12,426 bases of DNA from Omnitrophica bacterium RIFOXYB12_FULL_50_7 (GTDB taxonomy: Bacteria; Omnitrophota; Omnitrophia; Omnitrophales; Aquincolibacteriaceae): NCBI GenBank assembly GCA_001804345.1, contig MHFU01000155.1, positions 1-12,426 on the forward strand. The letters run 5' to 3'. The notes under the pieces are model-generated. The model did no database searches. It saw only the letters and a program-made list of their open reading frames with translations, and was not told where the DNA came from. The translations under genes and the position numbers were made by a program. This document shows, piece by piece, positions 1-4,770 of this stretch. The first letter of the stretch is position 1; the number at the start of each line of letters is the position of its first letter.

Positions 1-2
1 CG

Positions 3-680
3 ATCGTGTCGTATTCCTGGATGGGCATCCTGCTTCTGGGCGCTGGGATCCAGCACGCTTATGACAAATGGAATTGTTCAGACCGAAAAATGATCGATGA
101 ACTTGAAAGCAAGGCCGGCGCCATATTTATTTCGAAGGATATTTGCTACAAATATCTGCCGCTTATCCTGGCTGCGGGATTCGGCGGAGCGTGGATCGCG
201 GTAGCGGGCGCACGTATTTTCGCGGGTGGTGCTTTTGTCTGGGTCATCATCATTGCGTCAACACTCGGGATTCTTTTTTCATTCACCTCCTTGAAAAAAC
301 TCGCGACTCAAGGGACTCCACGCATCGGTTATTTACTGCTCTATTTTGTCCTGACGTCGATCGGTGTCAGGGCGGATCTTTCGGGAGCTCTTTCAGCTCC
401 GGTCCTGATCCTTGCGGGATTTGTGTGGATCTTGTTCCACGCCATTTTCATTCTGATCGTTGCGAGGATCGCCCGCATTCCGCTTGGGTTTGCGGCGACA
501 GCAAGTCAGGCCGCAATTGGGGGACCTGCCTCCGCACCGATTGTCGGTGCCACTTACGAACCGCTTCTTGCTCCTGTCGGACTTCTTCTGGGTATTCTCG
601 GGAATGTGATCGGAACCTACCTCGGCCTTCTCGCGAGCATCCTCTGTAAGTGGGCCTCTTCTGACCCATTGGGCCTCTAA
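3..680 (+). CDS. DUF819 family integral membrane protein, 5'-truncated
   Basis: The reading frame is open from the left edge, so the GTG at 6 is probably an internal Val and the true start lies upstream. The visible 226 or so residues are strongly hydrophobic, with about six membrane segments. Near the C-terminus is the DUF819 (YjcL-like) signature ASQAAIGGPASAP, followed by LAPVGLLLGILGNVIGTYLGLL-type helices. DUF819 members are polytopic inner-membrane proteins of about 380-400 residues with a transporter-like fold and no settled substrate, so roughly the last 55-60 percent is present. The protein ends in a short polar tail (SSDPLGL) at TAA 678-680. A 98-bp AT-rich gap separates it from the next gene, which appears to have its own promoter. 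Family assignment is by recognised motif; transport function is inferred from the family. Confidence 0.85.
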   Translation: MVSYSWMGILLLGAGIQHAYDKWNCSDRKMIDELESKAGAIFISKDICYKYLPLILAAGFGGAWIAVAGARIFAGGAFVWVIIIASTLGILFSFTSLKKLATQGTPRIGYLLLYFVLTSIGVRADLSGALSAPVLILAGFVWILFHAIFILIVARIARIPLGFAATASQAAIGGPASAPIVGATYEPLLAPVGLLLGILGNVIGTYLGLLASILCKWASSDPLGL

Positions 681-743
681 TTCTCAGCCGATAGATCAGC
701 TGAAAGTATAGCAAATGGAGAGTTAATTATAGTCAAACATATA

Positions 744-772
744 TTGATTAATAATAAATTCCATGATAAACT
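744..772 (+). promoter_or_regulatory. Putative sigma70-type promoter of the ORF6N gene (leaderless arrangement)
   Basis: TTGATT at 744-749, a 17-nt spacer, then the extended -10 TGaTAAACT at 764-772. The expected transcription start falls at about 779, exactly on the ATG of the following gene, which has no Shine-Dalgarno sequence (cttccctcATG). This would give a leaderless mRNA. Each hexamer matches the consensus at only 4 of 6 positions; the correct spacing and the extended TG support it. Confidence 0.45.
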
Positions 773-778
773 TCCCTC

Positions 779-1321
779 ATGGACCTGGCAAAACTTAGTA
801 CCCAAAAGATTGCTTCTTCGATCAACCTTGCTCATGGCCATAGGGTGATGCTCGATACCGATCTAGCCAATCTTTATGGCGTTGAAACGAAATATTTGAA
901 GCGACAGGTGAATAGAAATATGGAGCGTTTTCCTCGGGATTTTATGTTTCGGCTTACGAGAAAGGAAGTAACGAGTTTAAGGTGCCAATTTGGCACCTTA
1001 GAAAGATTGGGTAGGGGGCAGCATAGCAAATATCTCCCCTACGCTTTTACAGAGCACGGAACTCTGATGCTCTCCAGTGTCCTGAACAGCAGGCGAGCGA
1101 TCCAGGTCAATATTGCGATCATGCGGGCTTTTGTGAAGTTGCGCGAGGTTCTTTCGACGAATAAGGTGCTGGCGCAGAAATTTTCAGAATTAGAACGCAC
1201 AGTAGGGGATCATGACGAAGTGATCCGGGACATAGTTGCGGCGATCCGGAAAATGATGGCGCAAGCTACTTCCGAAAGCGTTCCTGTAAAACCGAAAGGC
1301 CCGATCGGCTTCCAGTCGTAA
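779..1321 (+). CDS. ORF6N domain DNA-binding protein
   Basis: A 180-residue protein with the ORF6N domain over about residues 10-120. Family hallmarks are visible: VMLDTDLANLYGVETKYLKRQVNRN, then RFPRDFMFRLT, then LRCQFGTL, then KYLPYAFTEHGTLMLSSVL, then IMRAFVKLRE. A helical, probably coiled-coil segment follows (residues 125-160), and the end is a basic PKGPIGFQS tail of the type commonly found in stand-alone family members. ORF6N proteins are related to phage antirepressors of the KilA-N/Bro type and are often carried in many chromosomal copies; the targets are unknown. ATG 779 is chosen because the first conserved block starts soon after it and upstream frames are closed; there is no ribosome binding site. 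The coding sequence contains a 23-bp palindrome (978-1000) within the LRCQFGTL motif. The gene is flanked downstream by a MITE-like insertion. Confidence 0.9.
   Translation: MDLAKLSTQKIASSINLAHGHRVMLDTDLANLYGVETKYLKRQVNRNMERFPRDFMFRLTRKEVTSLRCQFGTLERLGRGQHSKYLPYAFTEHGTLMLSSVLNSRRAIQVNIAIMRAFVKLREVLSTNKVLAQKFSELERTVGDHDEVIRDIVAAIRKMMAQATSESVPVKPKGPIGFQS
978..1000. repeat. 23-bp palindrome inside the ORF6N coding region
   Basis: Left arm TAAGGTGCCAA (978-988), central T (989), right arm TTGGCACCTTA (990-1000): a perfect 11-bp inverted repeat with a one-base centre. It encodes the conserved LRCQFGTL stretch. It could be an operator-like site for the protein's own DNA-binding domain, or simply a result of codon choice. 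Confidence 0.8.
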
Positions 1322-1375
1322 AGCAAAAAGCTTTATTCGAATGATAAAGGAAAGATGACATTTGGCTTTACGTCA

Positions 1376-1384
1376 TCCTATATC
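1376..1384. repeat. Left copy of 9-bp target site duplication
   Basis: TCCTATATC lies directly outside the left terminal inverted repeat of the element at 1385-1737. An identical copy lies directly outside the right end. Confidence 0.85.
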
Positions 1385-1495
1385 GGGTGCATGACCGTAG
1401 CTGCGGATAAGTCCGACAAGAAGGAAACCGTATGCCTCTCGATCGTTCGGCCTGCCCCAGCGTGGCAGGACTCACTCGCGCGCTCGGCTTCGCTC

Positions 1496-1636
1496 GGCCG
1501 GGAGACTTCGCCAGATCCAGCTCTCGGAGCGCTTCGAGCTTGGTCCCCGCCATGGCGGGGTCGAAGCGTGAGAGCGCAGGCGGTCGTCACCGCTGGAGTG
1601 ACGAACCGCCGATGGCGGAGGCGAAGTCTCCCGGCC
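1496..1636. repeat. Nested inverted repeats inside the MITE-like element
   Basis: A 17-bp perfect inverted repeat GGCCGGGAGACTTCGCC (1496-1512) pairs with 1620-1636. Inside it, CGCTTCGA (1530-1537) pairs with TCGAAGCG (1561-1568) around a perfect 16-bp palindrome CCCCGCCATGGCGGGG (1545-1560). CGTCAC (1585-1590) and GTGACG (1598-1603) form another small stem. The whole could fold as a branched hairpin in RNA or single-stranded DNA. Confidence 0.8.
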
Positions 1637-1644
1637 ACCATGCC

Positions 1645-1664
1645 CCTGCCTGCCGGCAGGCAGG
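1645..1664. repeat. 20-bp perfect palindrome CCTGCCTGCCGGCAGGCAGG
   Basis: A self-complementary 20-mer within the right half of the MITE-like element. The same word is, to my recollection, a recurrent short repeat in genomes of several uncultivated bacterial phyla, where it shows up in translations as LPAGRQ. Only one copy is present here. Confidence 0.75.
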
Positions 1665-1737
1665 CGCTCCGCCTCGCGAGCATCGTTCGGCATACGGCTT
1701 CCTTCTTCAGCCTGCCCGCAGCTACGGTCATGCACCC

Positions 1738-1746
1738 TCCTATATC
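1738..1746. repeat. Right copy of 9-bp target site duplication
   Basis: TCCTATATC, identical to 1376-1384 and directly adjoining the right terminal inverted repeat that ends at 1737. Confidence 0.85.
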
Positions 1747-1774
1747 CTTCTCCTTCATTTTTTTTTAAGAAATG

Positions 1775-1783
1775 TGTTAAAAT
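1775..1783. promoter_or_regulatory. Putative extended -10 promoter of the HAD gene
   Basis: TGtTAAAAT, an extended -10 element on the + strand, lies 10 nt before the ATG at 1793. Only a weak -35 (ttcatt, 1754-1759) precedes it. The expected transcription start at about 1790 leaves almost no leader, and no Shine-Dalgarno sequence is present (tgcccgccttATG). This is compatible with a leaderless transcript starting just after the MITE-like insertion. Confidence 0.4.
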
Positions 1784-1792
1784 GCCCGCCTT

Positions 1793-2413
1793 ATGAAAAA
1801 ACTCGATCCCAAAATCAAAGCCGTGATCTTTGACCTCGGCAATGTACTCGTGAATTACGACGTCCAGAAGGCGGCGCGGCGTTTTTCGAAAGCCGGCGGC
1901 ATTTCCAAGCTTCGGATTTGGGCGCACTTTTTTCTTTCCAAGTTTGAGCAGGCCTACACCCGGGGGGAGATGTCAACTCGGGAGTTTTACCGGGAAGCAA
2001 CCCGCGTTTTCAAAAACCCCGTCCCGTACGCGACCTTCAAGTATTACTGGAACGATATCTTCTGGGAAAATCCTGGGATGGAAAAGCTCTTGATCCGGAT
2101 CAAAAAACATTATCCGATTTACCTTATTTCAAACACGAACTCGCTCCATTACAACCACATTAAAAAGAACTTCAAGCTACTCCGGCACTTCAAACGGAAA
2201 TTTCCGTCTCATGAAGTGAAGGCTCGCAAACCTGACCTCAAGATCTACCAGCGTGTTTTGAGAAAGATCAGCCTTCGGCCGGAAGAGACCGTCTTTATTG
2301 ATGACATGAAAAGTTTCATCCGTGGTGCCCAAAAAGCAGGGATGCATACGATCCATTTTCGCGGGCTTGCCAATCTCAAGCGTGACCTCAAGCGATTTCG
2401 CATCCGATTCTGA
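1793..2413 (+). CDS. HAD-superfamily (subfamily IA) hydrolase
   Basis: A 206-residue cytoplasmic phosphatase-like protein with all four HAD motifs in order. Motif I is VIFDLGNVLVNYD (residues 10-22, nucleophile Asp in FDLGNVL). Motif II is YLISNTN near residue 115. Motif III is the Lys in EVKARKPDLKIYQ near residues 142-150. Motif IV is FIDDMKSFIRGAQKAG near residue 170. A helical cap lies between motifs I and II. The FDLGNVL form and the length match the group containing E. coli YihX (alpha-D-glucose-1-phosphate phosphatase), but the substrate cannot be read from sequence. ATG 1793 puts motif I at the usual distance from the N-terminus. The broken cupin gene starts 5 nt after the stop codon, so the two were probably co-transcribed. 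Confidence 0.88.
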   Translation: MKKLDPKIKAVIFDLGNVLVNYDVQKAARRFSKAGGISKLRIWAHFFLSKFEQAYTRGEMSTREFYREATRVFKNPVPYATFKYYWNDIFWENPGMEKLLIRIKKHYPIYLISNTNSLHYNHIKKNFKLLRHFKRKFPSHEVKARKPDLKIYQRVLRKISLRPEETVFIDDMKSFIRGAQKAGMHTIHFRGLANLKRDLKRFRIRF

Positions 2414-2418
2414 GTTCT

Positions 2419-2755
2419 ATGTCAAAGCTACAAAGTCGTAACATTTTCTTCGGGCTTTCCACCGCTAAGAAACGGGAAGCGTTTCAGGTTCTGCGGAAGG
2501 GAAAGGGTTTTAAGATCGAGAGGATCGTTTCCTGCGGCCAGGCGACGCCTGGAGGTAAGTGGCTTTGTTCGAAAACAGCGGAGTGGGTGATCGTTTTGCG
2601 TGGCCGGGCACGTCTTCTCTTCAAGGGGGCTTGCGACAAACTCGATCTGAGGATAGGGGACTTATGTGTTCATTTCGGCCAATACTTGCCACCGCGTGGA
2701 TTGGACCCATCCCAAGCAGAAGACCGTGTGGTTAGCCGTTCATATCTCCTTTTGA
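2419..2755 (+). pseudogene. Cupin-domain protein disrupted by a +1 frameshift
   Basis: The frame from ATG 2419 gives typical single-domain cupin sequence for 81 codons (KGKGFKIERIVSCGQATPGG, then EWVIVLRGRARLLF, then LDLRIGD). It then changes into non-cupin sequence ending at 2775. Dropping one T of the TT at 2662-2663 restores the expected cupin end: YVFISANTCHRVDWTHPKQ and then KTVWLAVHISF, stop at 2753-2755. The restored protein would be 111 residues, the normal size for this small cupin family. The frameshift removes the second cupin motif with its presumed metal-binding His (CHRVDW), so the product as sequenced is unlikely to be functional. It may be true decay or a sequencing error. The function of the family is not defined; cupins are metal- or ligand-binding beta-barrels. 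It lies directly behind the HAD gene. Confidence 0.85.
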
Positions 2756-2845
2756 ATATCAGGATAGGTTCTTAGCGAGGTATAAAAATTTTGAAAAGGA
2801 TCGTACGGGTTTAAATGACAAATACCCCATCGTTTAATTTCAAAG

Positions 2846-2881
2846 TTCGTTGTTGCAATCCGTTTGAGTCGGTACAACGAA
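2846..2881. repeat. Inverted repeat upstream of the hemerythrin-like gene
   Basis: TTCGTTGT (2846-2853) and ACAACGAA (2874-2881) form a perfect 8-bp stem with a 20-nt loop, ending 23 nt before the ATG at 2905. It could be a leader hairpin or an operator. There is no T-run after it, so it does not look like a terminator. Confidence 0.5.
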
Positions 2882-2896
2882 TCACATCCTATGTGA
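2882..2896. promoter_or_regulatory. TCACAT-CCT-ATGTGA hairpin or operator at the ribosome binding site
   Basis: A perfect 6-bp inverted repeat with a 3-nt centre. Its right arm runs into the Shine-Dalgarno sequence GAGGTG (2895-2900) of the hemerythrin-like gene. It could mask the ribosome binding site in RNA or bind a dimeric regulator in DNA. The order of half-sites is the reverse of a CRP site. Confidence 0.4.
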
Positions 2897-2904
2897 GGTG
2901 ACTT

Positions 2905-3312
2905 ATGTCCGATTATATCAAAATGTGGCGCAAGGAACACGCACAGATTCTGGAGGTCCTTTTGCAAGTCCTCCAGCTCGATATTTTTAGTCGAGTGGGA
3001 CAGACGAAGTTGCAGGAGCTTAAGAGATCTCTCGAAGCTCATCTTAAAAGTGAGGACTTGGGTTTTTTTCCTGTTTTGAAAAAAGCCGCAGAAACCGATA
3101 CCGATCTCAGACGGGAATTGTTCCTTTTTGCCGCGGACATGGATAAGATCGCCGCGGAGACGAGGGCGTTCTTTCGGAAAGTGGAAAACGATTCGATGGG
3201 GAAAGATATTCCCGCGGAGTTCAGAAGGATTTCAGCCATGATCAAAAGCCGCATTTTCCGCGAAGAGAATCTTTTGATGAAAGAATACGAGAAAGTGACT
3301 TCAAGAAAATGA
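2905..3312 (+). CDS. Hemerythrin-like (HHE) domain protein
   Basis: A 135-residue all-helical protein with the layout of an HHE cation-binding domain: W8-x3-H12 at the start of helix 1, H46-LKSED (46-51) in helix 2, FFPVLKKAAE, an acidic DMDKI (78-82) in helix 3, and RIFREENLLMKEYEK (116-130) in the last helix. Hemerythrin-like proteins bind a di-iron centre and oxygen, or sense redox or NO. Only two His residues (H12, H46) occur in the protein, whereas canonical domains use five. The site is therefore incomplete, or carboxylate-based (E50, D51, E120, E121). Start ATG 2905 has a good Shine-Dalgarno sequence (GAGGTG at 2895-2900). The TGA stop (3310-3312) overlaps an ATGATGATG run that looks like the original start of the next gene. 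Confidence 0.75.
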   Translation: MSDYIKMWRKEHAQILEVLLQVLQLDIFSRVGQTKLQELKRSLEAHLKSEDLGFFPVLKKAAETDTDLRRELFLFAADMDKIAAETRAFFRKVENDSMGKDIPAEFRRISAMIKSRIFREENLLMKEYEKVTSRK

Positions 3313-3363
3313 TGATGTGGAAAAAATAATCCGATAGGAAATCTTGTTAAGGCGATAGTCCTT

Positions 3364-4191
3364 TTGACGCTTCTCACGCTGTTTGTGCTCTTTTGCGGGT
3401 TTGCGTTGGGAAGAGAGCGCGGCATGGGGATTGCGTTTATCTTGGCATGCGTGACGAATCTGGGCGTCTGGTGGTTTAGCGACAAGATGGTGCTTACGAT
3501 GTCCCGTGCGCAACGACTTACCAAGGATGAAGCGCCCGAGGTTTTTGAGATAGTGAGAACGCTTTCGGCAAAAGCGGGGATCCCAGATCCGAGGCTTTAC
3601 ATGCTTCCCTCCGCTTCGGCGAATACTTTTGCTACTGGCCGCAATCCCAAGCATGCGGCGATCGCAATCACGCATGGGATCGTCGGGCTTCTCAATAAAG
3701 AAGAGCTTTCCGGCGTGCTCGGGCACGAGCTTTCGCATATTCTGAATCGCGATATCCTGCTGTCTTCGATCGTGGCGACTTTGGCCGGCGCGCTGGGCCG
3801 TGTCGCCTCCATGTTCCGTTGGTCGTTTTTCTGGGGCGGGGAGCGTGATGAGCGTGATAACGGCCATCCACTGGCTTGGGTCTTGGCAGCGATCCTGATG
3901 CCTCTTGTCGCGATGTTCATCCAGCTCGCGATCTCACGCTCCAGGGAATACAGAGCCGACCTGTGTGGCGCCCAACTCTGTGAAGAGCCTCTTTATCTCG
4001 CAAGCGCACTTAGAAAAATTGATAGTGTTTCCAAACGACTTCCGCTTCGTGATGCCGAGCCCGCGACCGCCCATCTTTTTATTGCTAATCCGTTGTTGGG
4101 GAAAGGGTGGGCAGCTCTTTTCAGAACGCATCCTTCTCCAGAGGATCGCGTTGCACGTCTTGAGGCCATGAGCATGAGTCGTCCATCGTGA
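3364..4191 (+). CDS. htpX: HtpX-like M48 family membrane zinc metalloprotease
   Basis: HtpX proteins degrade misfolded inner-membrane proteins. With TTG 3364 as start, the 275 residues show membrane helices at 2-16 and 21-38, the conserved block SDKMVLTMSRAQ, NTFATGRNPKHAAIA (87-101), the zinc site HELSH (121-125) with the third ligand E195 in SREYRAD, and two further membrane segments (130-150 and 170-190). Length fits the family. The start is doubtful: homologous-looking sequence continues upstream in frame (3316 onward, NNPIGNLVKAIVLLTLL) with no standard start codon. Removing one A from the A6 run at 3321-3326 would join this frame to ATGATGATGTGG at 3309, giving a natural start that overlaps the upstream stop. 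The first membrane helix is short if TTG 3364 is really used. The gene probably belongs to the same transcript as the hemerythrin-like gene. Confidence 0.88.
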   Translation: MTLLTLFVLFCGFALGRERGMGIAFILACVTNLGVWWFSDKMVLTMSRAQRLTKDEAPEVFEIVRTLSAKAGIPDPRLYMLPSASANTFATGRNPKHAAIAITHGIVGLLNKEELSGVLGHELSHILNRDILLSSIVATLAGALGRVASMFRWSFFWGGERDERDNGHPLAWVLAAILMPLVAMFIQLAISRSREYRADLCGAQLCEEPLYLASALRKIDSVSKRLPLRDAEPATAHLFIANPLLGKGWAALFRTHPSPEDRVARLEAMSMSRPS

Positions 4192-4194
4192 AAG

Positions 4195-4226
4195 AGTGGG
4201 TTTGAAAGCAAGTGGGTTTGAAAGCA
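4195..4226. repeat. Two tandem copies of a 16-bp direct repeat
   Basis: AGTGGGTTTGAAAGCA at 4195-4210 is repeated exactly at 4211-4226, without spacer. The second copy ends at the base before the -35 hexamer TTGACG. The position immediately upstream of a promoter suggests an activator-type binding site with two copies in the same orientation, though a simple slippage duplication would look the same. Confidence 0.8.
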
Positions 4227-4255
4227 TTGACGATGGGGGAAGCAGCGGTTAAAAT
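4227..4255 (+). promoter_or_regulatory. Sigma70-type promoter of the ferredoxin gene
   Basis: TTGACG (4227-4232), a 17-nt spacer, TAAAAT (4250-4255). Both hexamers match consensus at 5 of 6 positions with ideal spacing. Transcription would start near 4262 and leave a leader of about 38 nt with a strong Shine-Dalgarno sequence, AAGGAG, at 4285-4290. Confidence 0.75.
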
Positions 4256-4299
4256 ACCGCCTCTTTCAAAAACCAACATCCATTAAGGAGAATCACAAA

Positions 4300-4611
4300 A
4301 TGGCCTATGTTATTACTGAGAAATGTCACGGTGAACGCTACGGTCTTTGCGTCGGAGTATGTCCCACCGAAGCGATCTATCCCGGAACGTATCAGGGGAA
4401 AGATTTTATGGTGATCGATCCGGCGACCTGCATTTCATGCGGCGCTTGTGCGGCGGAATGTCCGGTGGGTTCGATCATTGAGTCTGAGGATATGGATCCG
4501 ACTTATGCCAAGATCAATGCGGATCTTGCAGTCCAGTTCAAGGCGAACCCCAAGGCGACGCCTCGTTCGAAGGATGAAGCCCCGAAAAAACCGGGGAACA
4601 AACTGAAATAA
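4300..4611 (+). CDS. Seven-iron type ferredoxin (3Fe-4S plus 4Fe-4S)
   Basis: A 103-residue soluble electron carrier. The cysteine pattern is C9-x7-C17-x3-C21-P, then C44-x2-C47-x2-C50-x3-C54-P. This matches the Azotobacter FdI arrangement, in which C9, C17 and C54 would hold a 3Fe-4S cluster and C21, C44, C47 and C50 a 4Fe-4S cluster. The position of the CxxC second cysteine in eight-iron ferredoxins is E12 here. Residues 60-103 form a charged, Lys/Pro-rich tail with no clusters (ending PKKPGNKLK), a modest C-terminal extension. The start has a strong AAGGAG 9 nt upstream. The gene has its own promoter and appears monocistronic: a long palindromic unit follows within 15 nt of its stop. Confidence 0.92.
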   Translation: MAYVITEKCHGERYGLCVGVCPTEAIYPGTYQGKDFMVIDPATCISCGACAAECPVGSIIESEDMDPTYAKINADLAVQFKANPKATPRSKDEAPKKPGNKLK

Positions 4612-4623
4612 GAACTATGGTGT

Positions 4624-4715
4624 ATTGCTCCAGCTGTGTCTCCCCGCAGGTCACATTTAAATGTGACCTGCGGGTGGCAAAGAAGGGACGTATCTCCCAA
4701 AGAAACTGGAGCAAT
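4624..4715. repeat. Composite inverted-repeat unit (cruciform-like), about 92 bp
   Basis: Outer arms ATTGCTCCAG (4624-4633) and CTGGAGCAAT (4706-4715) are perfect 10-bp complements. Between them lies a perfect 32-bp palindrome (4643-4674). The right-hand spacer also contains a small GGGA-CGTATC-TCCC hairpin. It fills most of the 159-bp gap between the ferredoxin and VOC-like genes. Lack of a T-run argues against a simple intrinsic terminator. It could be a REP/MITE-type insertion, or an RNA leader structure for the operon starting at 4771. Confidence 0.75.
4643..4674. repeat. Perfect 32-bp palindrome
   Basis: Left half CCCGCAGGTCACATTT (4643-4658) is followed with no loop by its exact reverse complement (4659-4674). 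The centre TCACATTTAAATGTGA shares the TCACAT/ATGTGA half-sites with the inverted repeat at 2882-2896. Confidence 0.9.
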
Positions 4716-4770
4716 GCACAAGAGTTGTGGTTTGAAGTTTTCTTTGCCTTTGACTGATAAGGGACACAAA

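Larger units (their letters stand above)
1385..1737. mobile_element. MITE-like non-autonomous element, 353 bp
   Basis: The termini are 22-bp perfect inverted repeats: GGGTGCATGACCGTAGCTGC plus GG at 1385-1406, and its reverse complement at 1716-1737. Past these, similarity resumes imperfectly with AGAAGGAAaCCGTATGCC (left, 1419-1436) against its mirror at 1689-1706, giving inverted ends of about 50 bp. The 9-bp direct repeat TCCTATATC flanks both ends exactly, as a transposition footprint would. The interior is GC-rich and packed with nested inverted repeats: 17 bp at 1496-1512 with 1620-1636, a 16-bp palindrome at 1545-1560, and a 20-bp palindrome at 1645-1664. No transposase is encoded, and the open frames across it are low-complexity by-products of the repeats. 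It accounts for most of the 471-bp gene-free gap 1322-1792. A 9-bp duplication fits transposases of, for example, the IS4 or IS1 groups, but the mobilising family cannot be told from this window. Confidence 0.85.

Noticed and set aside
650..677. Direct repeat TGGGCCTCT near the end of the DUF819 gene
   Set aside because: It is only 9 bp, inside coding sequence, with no further structure; it could easily be chance.
1355..1927. Several overlapping open frames on both strands in the region after the ORF6N gene
   Set aside because: They are translations of the GC-rich nested inverted repeats of the MITE-like element and have no protein-like pattern or ribosome binding sites.
2882..2896. CRP/FNR-type binding site
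   Set aside because: Half-sites are in the reverse order (TCACAT first, ATGTGA second) and the spacing is 3 nt, not 6.
3301..3867. 188-codon minus-strand frame
   Set aside because: It is antisense to the clear htpX coding region, with His/Arg-rich shadow composition and no family resemblance.
4643..4674. 32-bp palindrome as an intrinsic terminator of the ferredoxin gene
   Set aside because: No T-run follows on either strand, and a loopless palindrome within outer arms fits a repeat unit better.
4636..4770. N-terminal extension of the VOC-like protein
   Set aside because: These codons only read through the 32-bp palindrome and spacer; ATG 4771 has a Shine-Dalgarno sequence and normal protein sequence.
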